NCBI RefSeq assembly: GCF_036669915.1
Contig: NC_089318.1
Span: 5,777,349-5,841,348, forward strand
DNA from: Pocillopora verrucosa
Lineage: Eukaryota; Cnidaria; Anthozoa; Scleractinia; Pocilloporidae
Reading direction: 5' to 3'
DNA: 64,000 nucleotides
Shown here: in pieces, positions 1 through 11,015 of the stretch
Layout: every line of letters begins with the position of its first letter
How positions within the stretch are numbered: the stretch's first letter is position 1
Notes under the pieces: generated by a model
What the model was told of the DNA's origin: nothing
Seen by the model: only the letters and a program-made list of their open reading frames with translations
Databases searched by the model: none
Translations under genes and position numbers: made by a program

Positions 1-373
1 TGATGACAAAATTAAGTAGAGGACATATCCACACCTGCTCTCTAGTGTGCATAGGCACAAGACCAGCTTTAACCACAGTCCCCTCTTCAGGGAGGAAGAA
101 AGAGGAAACTGGGAATGAGGTCGATTATTTGGTTCCCAGGCCCCATAAATGTATCTTATTAAGCAATCAACATGACATAGTTCACAATTATTGTTCTTGT
201 GTTGTAACTAAAAATTATAATTTTCTTCCAATATTGACTGACACCATCACACAGTGATAACTGTGACTGTCAAGTCTGATTGTGAAATTTTGCATTCCAG
301 TGCTTTAGAAAAGCACTTTAAATGGGAGTGAAAAAATTAGAATCACTTAAAATACTGTCTGTATTGTGTTCAG

Positions 374-1596
374 GTATCACATCAAAGGGGAACTGAAAGG
401 CAAATCAGAAGTGTTTATCCAGAACCTTCCTGGATTTCCAGACCACATTCGCTTAAGTAGCAAAGGAGGATACTGGCTGGGTATTGCAACTATGCGCACT
501 GACTTTTTTGACTTGATGCAACAGTATCCAAGGGCAAAGAACTTTATAGCAAAGGTAAGAGTGATAGAGTAGTTGGTAGTAGTGGTAATGAAGTTAATTT
601 TGTGAATATGGAAGCTAAGCCATCCTCACAGTGATGAACACTACTTATTAAGTAGCAGTGAAATTAAGGCCTGTATGGGATTTGAACCCATAACCTCTGC
701 AATACCAGAGCAGCACTCTACCAACTAGGCTAACAAGCCAACTGGGAACAGGGCATTATGTTGGTTCCAAGAAAGAAACCTTGAAGTGGTGAATAAATGA
801 ATGTAAATATACGAAAATCACATATGTGAATTGCGGTTGAAGAAACAAATATGGAATTAAGTGATCCTCGCAGTTATGAACACTACTTAAGTGGTAGTGA
901 AAATAATGCCTGAAATATATATATGATTTTCACATATTTACAGTTATTTATTCACCACTTCGAAGTTTTATTTAGAACCAACATAATGACCAGCTCTCAG
1001 TTGACTCATTAGCTCAGTTGGAAGAGCACTGCACCAGTATCACAGCTCTAGGTCATGGGTTCAAATCCTGCTTATAGGCCTGAAATTTTTTCAGGCCTTA
1101 TTTCCTCTACTACTCAAGTAGTGTTTATAACTGTGAGGAAGTTAATTTTGGTTTTATCTCCTTGAGCCCCCTCTTACATCTAATTTCTCCTTACAATATC
1201 ACCCCTGCAACACAAATGAAGGTCGCAAGAATAAAGGAAATGATCACCATGCAACCAAAGTAATGCCTAAAGCACTCAACCTACATTTTAAATAAAACAA
1301 GGGTAGAGTAGTGTTTAAATTCCAGCCTAATGAGGGTTGTCGCTTGATTATTTTTAAGATTGTCTAATACATTGAAATTTTAGGTTGTCTCCTTACCATG
1401 GTTAGTCACCAACACAGCTGTCAGGTATGGCCTTCTCTTGGAGCTGGATGAAAGTGGTAACATTACCAGAAGTTTCCATGATCCAACAGGCAGTGTTATT
1501 CCTGGTTACCTCAGTGAGGTTCATGATGATGGTGATGTTCTCTTCTTTGGAAGTTTCTTTTCTCCATTTGTCGGCCGACTGGAGTTGAAGGAGTGA
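374..1596 (+). CDS. APMAP: Adipocyte plasma membrane-associated protein (APMAP), C-terminal two exons (5' partial)
   Basis: Exons 374-554 and 1384-1596, joined in phase 0, with TGA at 1594-1596. Both splice sites are canonical (cag before 374, gtaaga after 554, tag before 1384). Exon 1 reads RYHIKGELKGKSEVF ... FPDHIRLSSKGGYWLGIATMR. Exon 2 reads LPWLVTNTAVRYGLLLELDE ... IPGYLSEVHDDGDVLFFGSF and ends SPFVGRLELKE. This is the characteristic tail of the APMAP/strictosidine synthase-like six-bladed beta-propeller family: SEVH, GSF and the SPF-RL ending. Known family members are single-pass membrane proteins with arylesterase-like activity, but the membrane anchor and earlier blades lie upstream of the window. 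A polyadenylation signal AATAAA is at 2774-2779. The gene is convergent with BCKDHA. The 0.8-kb intron holds two inverted tRNA-containing repeats. Confidence 0.93.
621..862 (-). repeat. tRNA-containing dispersed element, copy 1
   Basis: On the minus strand a tRNA-like block (about 738-664) has an A-box-like TTAGCCTAGTTGGTAGAG and a B-box-like GGGTTCAAATCCC. It is followed by a tail GTAGTGTTCATCACTGTGAG. The same tail and flank are found in copy 2, so this is a dispersed element and not a tRNA gene. Confidence 0.7.
863..1138 (+). repeat. tRNA-containing element with ~50-bp terminal inverted repeats, copy 2
   Basis: The left end (from 863, GATCCTCGCAGTTATGAACA) is roughly 80% identical to the inverse of the right end (to 1138, CTGTGAGGA). 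Inside is a tRNA-like block at about 1009-1082 with TTAGCTCAGTTGGAAGAGCA and GGGTTCAAATCC boxes. The anticodon arm does not fold cleanly, so a functional tRNA is unlikely. Confidence 0.7.
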
Positions 1597-2044
1597 CTTA
1601 AGGTGTCAGTCTTCTGGACTTTCAGAGTGGGATGCCTATGAGGGCATCAGGGAATATGCATACAGAGAAGGGGATGCTTTTCATTTCTGTTTTTTCCTTT
1701 ATTTGAAATTTGTTCATTTTTATTTGAGATAAATGCTTTCATTTTGCATGTATATGGCAAAATGCTGACTGATTTTGTTTTAATTAATGACATTTGTTTT
1801 GGGGCACTTTGCTGTGGTGCTTTCAACAAAGTGTAAGACTCTTCCTTAAAAAATTTAGCACCATTTTCTGAGTTTTTAGAAAAAATTACATCCCAGTTGT
1901 TTAAAACATTAAGTTCCTCTTAGGTTAATTTGGTTATTCGATGTATTTTTTTTTCAACTATAGGTAAATATACAAACTCTGAGATTAAAGCATTAAAATA
2001 CAGTGTACTTTAAAGATTAGAGGGTTGATTTGACATGTGGAGTT

Positions 2045-2760
2045 TTTACACTCGAGTCTAGGATTATGATTGGCTTACAAAGAGACTGTTGGAGGAACAA
2101 AGTGCTTACAAAAATTAGCAGGAACACCTGTTCTGCTATTAGAGAGTTTTAGATCCATGTTTGGTGTGTCAACTGCAGACTGCAGTTGGCAGTTTCAGGT
2201 TAGAAGTAAGAAGTCTCAATATTTTTGGTTTTGGATGTCAACGTCAGTGTTCACTTGAAAAAATCAACAAGTGTGCTGCCATCTGGAATTACAGAAAGGA
2301 AGGGGGTCCTTCATTTCAAATACAAAGTGTGGCTGAAAGTTTGGTTTTATAGCATCCCAAACGGATTGGTTAAAAAGAAAAGCCTTCTTCTCACATATAT
2401 ATTAACAGGACATACAGGAAAAATTTTGAACAGAAAGAAGAAAAGTGCTGAGGGAGTTGACCTACTTAAAACTGCCTTGCCCAAAGTTCAAACATGAACT
2501 GCAAACTGTAAACATGACCATTGGAGCCAGGTCAGGTGACTCCTTGTGATTCGTGGTCACATGTATTCAGGCACAAATATGGATCTAAAACTGTCTAATT
2601 GCTATGGAATACTTTGTTGATGTGTGCCTTTGATTAAAACTCTAGTCTAGGATTCTTAAAGAGAATGTTACAGGAACAAAGTGTTGACAATAATTAACAG
2701 GGAAACCTTTTTTGCTATTTGCTATGGAATACCTTGTTTAATGTGTGACTTTGATTATAA
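2045..2760. repeat. Local direct duplication in the APMAP 3' region
   Basis: The stretch from about 2050 to 2145 (CTCGAGTCTAGGATTATGAT ... TTCTGCTATT) recurs at about 2640-2725 (CTCTAGTCTAGGATTCTTAA ... TTTTTGCTATT). A second motif, TGCTATGGAATACTTTGTT, occurs near 2600 and again near 2720. These are diverged direct copies. Confidence 0.6.
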
Positions 2761-3481
2761 ATTTTAGCATGAAAATAAAACTTCAAACAAATTTCTCTTA
2801 TACTGTCATTGCATAACATGTAAAAGCTACAGGTTATTAAAGAAAGGAACTTAAATTGTTTACTGTTACTTTCAAGAATAATTTAGATACTCAGAACTTA
2901 CCAGTAGTTCTTGATACTTGACAACACATTCTCTACAAAACCTGTTAAGTTTATTTAAATACCCTTACATTACCCAGTGAGAATAATCTCTTACCTCTAG
3001 AAAGAGGCCCTCCCAATTGCATAATTCTAATAAGGTTACCTGTTGTGCACAGAGAGGTATCCATAGAAACACATCTTCTTGGCATCAAATAACTCTGAAC
3101 CAGCAGATTTGGACTTGATACATAAACACACATCTGCAGTACCCCCCTCAGAAACCCAGGGATAAATAAGGGGAATAGAGAAAGATAAAATATGGCAAAT
3201 AAGCAGAGATAAAAAAAATTATTGTCCATAACCACTGAACAAGAGTGATATTGTCAAGTAAACCTTCCTATCCAGCCTTTTTGTTATTTTTCTTGGTTCC
3301 TACACACAATGTGATTGGTCAGTTTAGCAGGGCATATTTCACTGTACAGCCCACTAAATTAAAAAGTTTGTCTAAAATGAAATCTTCTGCCCTCTATTTG
3401 AACCCAGAGATACAATAAATATCTTACTACTTCTCAGTCAGTACTGTAAGTCATGGAACCTTGTGTTCCTTCTCAAATTAA

Positions 3482-3684
3482 TCCTTTAACTCCCAAGATC
3501 TCATTAGTAATTCTCCTTACTGTCTGTCATACAGTTCTTATGATGTTAGTTTGGAGAATTTGGTATTGGATCAATTAATAATCCCCTAATTGATATTTTT
3601 CTTTATTCTCATTACTTATCTGGTTGATATTGTATCAATATTGTAAGGAGAAATTCTGTCTTGGTCACTCATGGGAGTTATAAA
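3482..3684 (+). repeat. Family A MITE
   Basis: Starts CCTTTAACTCCCAAGATCTC and ends CACTCATGGGAGTTAT-AAGG, giving inverted termini. The interior contains the family hallmark TTTGGAGAATTTGGTATTGG. Confidence 0.8.
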
Positions 3685-3900
3685 GGACTACACAATTTGC
3701 ACTTGGGCCATTAATCCTAGTGGAAAAACTTGGTACATAACTTACAGTATGAACCTTTAACTCAGTTAGCAGGCAGTACCATCATTTATTTGCTTCTCAT
3801 ACAACTATTTGCCAATTGGCCTGGGAAGTGTAAATTCTATTTCTAACAGCTCCTTCATCAAATCCATTCAAATTTACAAATTACACCTTAGCCTATTATA

Positions 3901-6900
3901 TCATTTGTCAGGCTGATAAAGTTCTGTCGGGTACTCATGAGGGTATTTTGCCACATGATCCATACACTCCTTATACTGTTTCTTCAAACGGGAAGGAAGT
4001 GTGTCATATACATCACTGAACATCTCCTCGACTGGAGGTTTGAGTGCCTTCTCAGCTCTTGAAAATGCTGCCATAACCTGTTGGCGTGCCTCTCGTTTCC
4101 ATTCCTCCTCCATTTTACTATTCCACCACTCTTTGTTTTCCATGTAATGTCTAGAAAATAAATGGCAAAGATATAATATGGTGGATACTAGACAGGTAAA
4201 AAAATTTATACATAACCTAGGAAGAGCAAAACTGTGATGGAAATATGGCTGGCATGCAACAGCAAGACCCTCGATTGACTGACTTCAGTTTACACAGATT
4301 TTGTTAGGAATGACAAATAGTAAAGACAGTTGTAAGTTGAACAACCTTCAAAACAATTTGGTTTTATCAACTGAATTGATAATGTAACATGGCCATTGTA
4401 AATAGTTTCTAAAGCTGATGTTTTTGTCCTTCTTCATTCCCTCTTAAGAAGGGCTAATGCTAACAACTTCAGATTTTAGAAACTCCTTATGATGGCCAAT
4501 TTACCTTATCAACTCAGTTAATAAAACTAAATTATATTTCAATACCCGCCACTAGCACAGCACCACAGCTTCTGTGAAAACTAACCCACTTAAGCCTTAA
4601 AAACAGGTATGTAATGTAATTTACTTTAGAGGCCAACAGGGGCAAAATTATGTGGTCTCTTTTTGCTATAACTCTAAGTAATGGAGGTATGATCAATATT
4701 TACTCCAAAGCTCCAATTTCTCCTTTTCTTGCAGATATAAATGTCGAAGGATAGTGTAACAAACTAGTTGTTTGTCTTGTTATTTTTTTATTATAACCCT
4801 CAAATAAATGCCCCATTCACTATTCATAAAGAGAAAGATGGTTTACACCACCAAATGAGTAACTTTACTATAATTGTTAAAAAAAATATTTTAATAGATG
4901 GCAAGCTAAGGAGGCCTCCAGAAACCGAGAGGCTTAGCTTATTGCTAATATTTGTTCCATCTCTTGCATTTGAGTGATAGTGGCCTTTTATCGAGTACAA
5001 CCTGTTACCATACAGATTTGGGATCTAAGAAACAAGCTAAAAAGATCACAAGTTATTTGCCATTCTGATTTAAACATACCTCAGCCTTCCAATGGGATGG
5101 TCCTCCTTGTCCCAATAATTGACTTCCTTTAGAGAGCGGTACACAGAGGAATCATCACTAGTGCTGTGATGACCAATTCTGGGAAATAAGAAGAAAAGAA
5201 TCAGTGTCGCCAAAGAGCAATTATGTTGTTATACTCATCATGAAGGGAAGGTGAATAATGATAGGTTAAATAGTTCTTTTTGCATCGCTAAAGGATTTGT
5301 GCGCCCTCTCTCAAAAGTGTTTATTTTGACCTGTGCTTCTTACCTCTAAACCTCAGAGGTGGTGAACCCTGATAAGTGACCAATACAGAATTTCTCCTTA
5401 AAATGTCAATGCAACATCAAGCAGACAAACGATAAGAACACAAAAAAATGAAAAATGTTTATTAGGAGATTATAAGTTGATCCAACACCAAATTCTCAAC
5501 TAACATCCTAAGAATTGTACGAAAGACAGGGCAGAGAATTACTACATTTAAACTCTTCATAATTCTATTCCCTGCAGGTAGTGGTAAAGTTGGAGCCATT
5601 ATTTCAGAAGAGTTAAAAAATGTAAATGTGCCACTTTTTGTTTCCTTCTGTAAAGGAAAATTGAAAACTTGTTTTTTACTTTTCTCTAACTTTGAGGGGC
5701 TACAGAGACTGTTACTCTATCTAACCTGTAAGTCATGGCTTCCACCATGATTGGTTGTGACTGTTCGACTGCAATTTTCCGAGCTGCTTTAGTAACATTG
5801 TACACAGCAAAGACATCATTTCCATCCACACGAATTGCCTTCATTCCATAACCCCTGCCACGTCCAGCTAAACACATGAAATTGTGGGTGAGTAGAAGAA
5901 AATTCAGTGAGAAGCATTTATTTATTATAATTAAATTATCATTTGATGTCAATATCACACTGGCACGTGTGGACAATTAGTATTCACATGTTGCTTCATG
6001 CAGCCTGTGGTGAATTTTAATCATCAAACTAACATTGCCTCGCTCCTAATGTGTAGCTTCATAGTTCAGTTGTTAGTAGTCAGTGGTGGATCCAAACCTT
6101 GAGTTAAGGGGGGGGGCCCCCGCTGGTTTTTTTGTCACTTGCCCTGCTGTCTTTTCTTCCTTCTGCGATTCTTTTTTTTTTTTTTTACCAAACTAAGAGG
6201 GGGGCCTGGGGGACCTAGGCCCCTCCCCTAGATCCACCACTGGTAGTTCCCAACTAGCATCTGAGAGGAACATTGAAGCCAGAATTTTTTTCATGTTGTG
6301 TTGCTTAGGTTAATTTTCTGTTTGAAGGGATGCATGGAAGTTACTTCTGATAAACTTATGGATTCTCCCATCAAATTGTCTCTCATTCCTTTGTGAAACA
6401 TAAGGAGAAGTTGAAGGTACATTAAGCACCCACTCCTTAATATTGCCCACTAAAAGTGGCATGTTAAATAGAACGGCTATTTAACATAGCTGAGATTTTG
6501 AAGGGTTGATATGACAAGAGGGGAGACAGTACATTACAGAGAACAGAGAAACAATAACAATTACCAATTCCATCCCCTCTGTACTGGTCACCTGTTGGAG
6601 TAGATATGGCATAACCATTGTTGCGGCTGTTGGCAAAAGATATCAAAAGGTCAGACGTTCTGATACTCCACACAGAAAAACATACATAAAAAATAATCAT
6701 CACAATAACTCAAGAAGGGGAAACAATATAAATACATAAATAAATTCACACAAAGAGTCGATAATGAATTTACAAATTTATGCCAAATTGGATGATTTAG
6801 TTTAGATGTACAGAGTTTAATGTTCTCCTCTTAATCCTCTAACTCTTAGAAATGATAAACCTTTAAATTCTCCTCAAAAATTCCAAAGATTTTTCAGCAG

Positions 6901-9900
6901 TGAGTAACAAGAATAGAAAATCTGAACAAATTCTCTCAACCAGCATAATTAACAATTAGATCCTTCACTCTTGATTTCTATCACAGATGATAACTAATGA
7001 GAATGACACCCATATCAATTAATCTTAACAACAAGACAGCCTACTTTTTTTTATATTTACTTTAGTTTTAAACTGCCAATCATCAGGCTTCTAACTTTAC
7101 ATACAATCTATTGTGGAATAGATAGTAACTAGGCAAGCATAACCAACCAGGTTCCAGCATTTGTGAAAAAATACTTATAGATCTGGACACAAAGAAACAA
7201 TAATGCATTTAGGAGGGAGAACTACATGTCAGGGAGCTAATCAGCTAAACAAAAAAAAAAATTTAGAGGTCTCTAATTTTTATTTTTACCAGAAGAAAAT
7301 GACAGGAGCTTCAAGAGTTGCAGCAAAGTTAAAGGCAGCATGGGCATCTCCTTCACTTGCTGCTCCTTCACCAAAGTAGCAGATGACACAATTTCCAGTG
7401 CCTGCTCGCTTTACAGCATATGCATATCCAGATGCTGAAAATAGGTTTTGAACTATCACTCAGTACCAGTACTACAATACAACTAACAACCTTAGTCAAT
7501 ACAACATGCAGCAGTGTGTTTATCCAGATATAAAGCCTTTGGTAGGTTTGGAGGGCCCTCAACCCTTTAACTCCCATGAGTGACCAAGACAGAATTTCTC
7601 CTTAAAATATCAATACATTATCAAGCAGGCAAGAGATGAGAATAAAGAAAAATAAAAGTTAGGGGATTATAAGTTGATCCAATACCAAATTCTCCAAACT
7701 AACATCACAAGAACTGTATGGGAAACAGTAAGGAGAATTACTAATGAGATCTTGGGAGTTAAAGGGTTAAAAAGGCAGAGTTGCCCTCGGCTGCATCTCG
7801 TGCATTTTTACAATCAATATTCATGCTCCCTATACTCTTTGAGAATACTTCTTATCCTAATAAAAGCAAGCCAATGTGTAAACCAATTTTTAAATCGTCA
7901 GCAATTCTCAGGAGTAATGAGAAAAACAGAATACATCACCATTAATTTTCTCTGGCAATTTTGTGCTCTCTCAGAGATGATTCAGTGCCTAAACCAATAA
8001 GGAGCCCAGCCCTTTACAGCTTTCATAAAAAGAAAAGTAAACAAGTTGTCTGAAGAAAAAAGTTTGTCACTGCTGCAGTATCCACTTTCTACAAAAGCAT
8101 AGCCTTGTTAACCCTCTTAACCTTGAGAGTGATCAGTATCTAATTTCTCCTTACAATAATACTGCTGAATTACTCATTAAGACTGTGAGAATAAAGGAAA
8201 TGATCACCAACCTCAGAAGTTTTGATTGTTAAATGAATTCTCCTTGTCAGTATCAAAGGAAATGTATAGAGAAAAGTATAGAGAATGAGGATACTGATGT
8301 TAAGGTGTATAGGTACAAGAGTAAAAAGGTTTACTAAAAACTCACCTTGAGGCATCTGAGTTGCCAGAGGGGATGATATTGTGATAAAGTTAAGGTTCTT
8401 TGAGCCATAATGAACAGGCATCTGTCTACCCTTCCCAAAGTCATGCTGATTGGCATAACATTGATTCATGAAGTCATCTAAAGTGAAACCTCTCCACATT
8501 AAGACACCAGCTTCACGGTACTGACCAAGCACCATATCTTCAGGCAGAAGAGCTGCAGCACTTCCAAAGTGAGTGGCTTCTTCACCATAGTTTGTCATGT
8601 AAAATGATATCCTTCCCTAAAGAAGTCAGAAAGGGAGTCTATTCTTTATGATTACTAAAAGTTAGATACAGTTGTTTGCAAAGAGGTTGTCAGAAAAACA
8701 AAAGTGCTTGGGACAACCCCATAAGGAAGTGTGGGTAGTTTTCCAGTCACAGTTCTTGACCTCAGGATTTTAAAGAAATCTGAGAAAACATCACCGTAAG
8801 GGAGAGGCCTTGGCTTAGCAGGTTTGATTAATTTATTTTGTTTGCAACACTGAATTTTAATTCTAAACTTAATTGATAAAAGACTAACTATAATGAATGA
8901 CAAAAATGATGTAAACTCAACAAGAGCAAATTCAAAGTGACCTAAAGAAAAAATGTTTACGATGTAATATTCCATTTTTTGTTCCTGTCGTATTCACATG
9001 CATGTTGGTATTCATACCCTGTTCATTTTTATTTTTCTCCATACTTAGATGTTCCAGTTATTAAAATTCATTGATTTCCAGAGAACTAGATTACCTTTCA
9101 CAATTGTTGTTTGTAATTTGTCTTTTTTCTGACAACTTTTATGCAAACAGCTGTTTATTTTTGTGGTATACATAGAGCCTTTCCAAAGAACTGTCCACAT
9201 ATCATAGAACAATCATCAACAGTTCTTCACTCTACTTTCTACTATAATGAAGTGCCCAAACAGCCTTGTATAGAATCAGTTCATTTCTCTCAATGAATAC
9301 AAAATTCTACTTGTAAACCAAACGACTTTTAAAGAGTAAGGTATAAAGGGATTTAAAAGTTTATATCATAGCACAACTGAAGGGAAAAATGAGTTATAAG
9401 CAATAAACTAGCAAATAGTTAAACATAAGCAAATACTGTCGGAATATAAGCCCGGAGTATTGGGTCTGAACTCCCAGGTGGGCAGAGTACAAAGATTTGA
9501 CTCATGTTCCCAGCTGGCTCTTGAACTCAGTACACATCTTTCAATGCAGTCATTAAGCAGGCTAACTACAAGGACACAACATCTCCCTCTGATTATATAT
9601 CTCTTCGCTCATATAACCTGTCTTTGTGACTCGTAGAGGATACGGTCCATGGTATTCAAGAGAGTCATCTGCTTGTACATGTTTTTAATTGTTTCTTTGT
9701 CAAGCTACAACAAAAACAAAATGCCTTAGCTGAATAATAAGAGGTATATTATACCATGGTAATTTTCCCAAAATATTTTTTTGGCTGCCTAAAAAAAATT
9801 CATTTGACTCAGTATTCTACAGTGGCTAAGAAATAAAGAGATGGTCTGTATGGAACTCATTGTGAAAAAAAAGTGTGAAGGAAAGAAACATGTAATGGAA

Positions 9901-10694
9901 GAATGTCATATCACTACTTCAAAGCAAATTTCTACAAACATTCAAAACCATCATCTAAGCAAAACAGGTAACAATGTTATCAGTAATTTTACACTAATGT
10001 TTTAGAAATTTCAGAACCAAAACTTATTTGAAAAAAAAAAGGGAACAACGTAAGGGAAATGGAAAAGGGGAAACAACTCTCATATGACCCAGCCCCCAAC
10101 ACACCCCCAAGGCAATGTCAAGGGAACACGTCGATTAATACAACAATAAGAAAACTCTTCTCCCTGGAATCTCGAGAATCTGTCATTTCGGGAGAGGCAA
10201 AAAAAGAGAAAAGCTTGTCTAAATGTCTGGGGGAATGATGACGCGACAACTTCTCGATCTCCCTGGAAAAAAAAATCAAAGAAAAGGGAGGTAAAAAAAC
10301 CAGCAGCACACCTTGGGGTCATGGGCTTCGTTAAAGACTTTTCCATTTCGATCCATGACTCGATAGACCGGGATGGCTTCTCCATCGTCTGGATCATCAA
10401 ATTCCAATTTTTCTGTGTAATATGAGTTCAAAGCGCCTGGAAATCTTGGCTTGTCTTGGTATTCATGTTGGGGTCTTCCTGCACTGGAGCTAGACGAACA
10501 CAACTGAAAGGCGTACAAAAAGTTCAAATAGAGTATTTGCGAAGTTTCAACAGGTGTTTTGGCACCCATAACAGTAAATCACATGGAAAACTTACTCTCA
10601 GTGCCTTTAAAGTGTTAGGTAGCTTTTTTATGTGATATGATACACCACGGGACCCAACAAGCGCTCTTCTCAAAAGCCACGTTGAGGCAGCCAT
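3901..10694 (-). CDS. BCKDHA: 2-oxoisovalerate (branched-chain alpha-keto acid) dehydrogenase E1 alpha subunit, mitochondrial
   Basis: Exons on the minus strand: 10694-10596, 10503-10312, 9704-9618, 8616-8346, 7434-7290, 6626-6565, 5867-5726, 5178-5080, 4150-3901; 448 aa (human 445). Phases match at all eight junctions. Residues 1-33 ([17 protein letters not shown]...) are Arg-rich with no acidic residue, as in a mitochondrial presequence. Thiamine-diphosphate site: [20 protein letters not shown] (236-255), then [11 protein letters not shown]. Phosphorylation loop: [17 protein letters not shown] with R333 and S338/S340, equivalent to the kinase-regulated serines of the mammalian enzyme. The conserved tail has ENKEWWNSK and [16 protein letters not shown]. 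In the known complex, E1 alpha and E1 beta decarboxylate the 2-oxo acids of Leu, Ile and Val in the matrix. The start was chosen at the only ATG that opens the presequence. The promoter is shared with EXOSC5. Confidence 0.97.
4351..4535. repeat. Fold-back element (family D) in BCKDHA intron 8
   Basis: The left arm GGTTTTATCAACTGAATTGA ... CTAAAGCTGATG is roughly the inverse of the right arm CTTCAGATTTTAGAAAC ... TATCAACTCAGTTAATAAAA. Related copies lie near 21.75, 29.2 and 56.9 kb. Confidence 0.65.
5366..5560 (-). repeat. Degenerate family A MITE
   Basis: Recognisable by AGTGACCAATACAGAATTTC, TATAAGTTGATCCAACACCA and GAGAATTACTAC. The termini are worn. Confidence 0.6.
6082..6245. repeat. Palindromic MITE with G/C-tract arms in BCKDHA intron 6
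   Basis: CAGTGGTGGATCCAAACC at the left end pairs with CTAGATCCACCACTGG at the right end. The inside holds poly-G/poly-C and poly-T tracts. Confidence 0.65.
7561..7770 (-). repeat. Family A MITE in BCKDHA intron 4
   Basis: Starts CCCTTTAACTCCCATGAGTG and ends TTGGGAGTTAAAGGGTTA. The interior has GATCCAATACCAAATTCTCC. Confidence 0.85.
8108..8310 (+). repeat. Family C MITE at the BCKDHA intron 4/exon 4 border
   Basis: AACCCTCTTAACCTTGAGAG start, GAATAAAGGAAATGATCACC core, and ATACTGATGTTAAGGTGTAT end. It stops about 35 bp before the exon 4 donor site. Confidence 0.75.
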
Positions 10695-11015
10695 GTTTAG
10701 TTTATCCCGACACCTTACTCACCCCCTACTGGTAGCGATGAGAACTATCGACAACAAGAAATGTGCAAGGTGTACCTGCAGCTTAAGGTTTAAAACCAAA
10801 ATCGTCGTTTTTTAATGATTTAAGGAGAATAATTTCTCTATTTACTTACAATTCATAATTTTATATATCGTCATATCTTTACATGGAGAAATAAGAAAGA
10901 TGAGTAAGATAATACTTAACCAGATGGGGGCAAGTAAACTCCAGTAGGGAGGTACAGGGAAGCAATAGATTTGACTTGGAAACGACCACGAGCCCGCGAA
11001 CACGCTGAAATCAAA
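10695..11015. promoter_or_regulatory. Bidirectional promoter of BCKDHA (-) and EXOSC5 (+)
   Basis: Only 321 bp separate the two start codons, which point away from each other. This segment must hold both 5' UTRs and both core promoters. No obvious TATA box was seen. Transcription start sites are not known. Confidence 0.8.

Larger units (their letters stand above)
555..1383. other. APMAP last intron, occupied by inverted tRNA-containing repeats
   Basis: No coding exon is seen. Most of the intron is taken up by two opposite-strand copies of one tRNA-like element (621-862 and 863-1138) and a fragment of the family C MITE (about 1156-1265). Confidence 0.7.
1597..3900. other. APMAP 3' UTR / convergent intergenic region
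   Basis: No exon is supported. It holds the probable APMAP 3' UTR (AATAAA at 2774-2779), a local duplication, one family A MITE (3482-3684), and the BCKDHA polyadenylation signal on the minus strand (AATAAA complement of 3785-3790, about 110 bp past the stop). Confidence 0.6.

Noticed and set aside
1009..1082. Functional tRNA gene
   Set aside because: The anticodon arm does not pair correctly, and the block lies within a repeat that has a second, inverted copy nearby. The same reasoning applies to 664-738, 49245-49318 and 49505-49580.
9440..9600. tRNA-like stretch in BCKDHA intron 3
   Set aside because: Only loose A-box and B-box similarity; no second copy or cloverleaf was established.
10971..11015. 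Longer EXOSC5 N-terminus
   Set aside because: The frame is open upstream but has no [16 protein letters not shown] at 11016 fits the family start.
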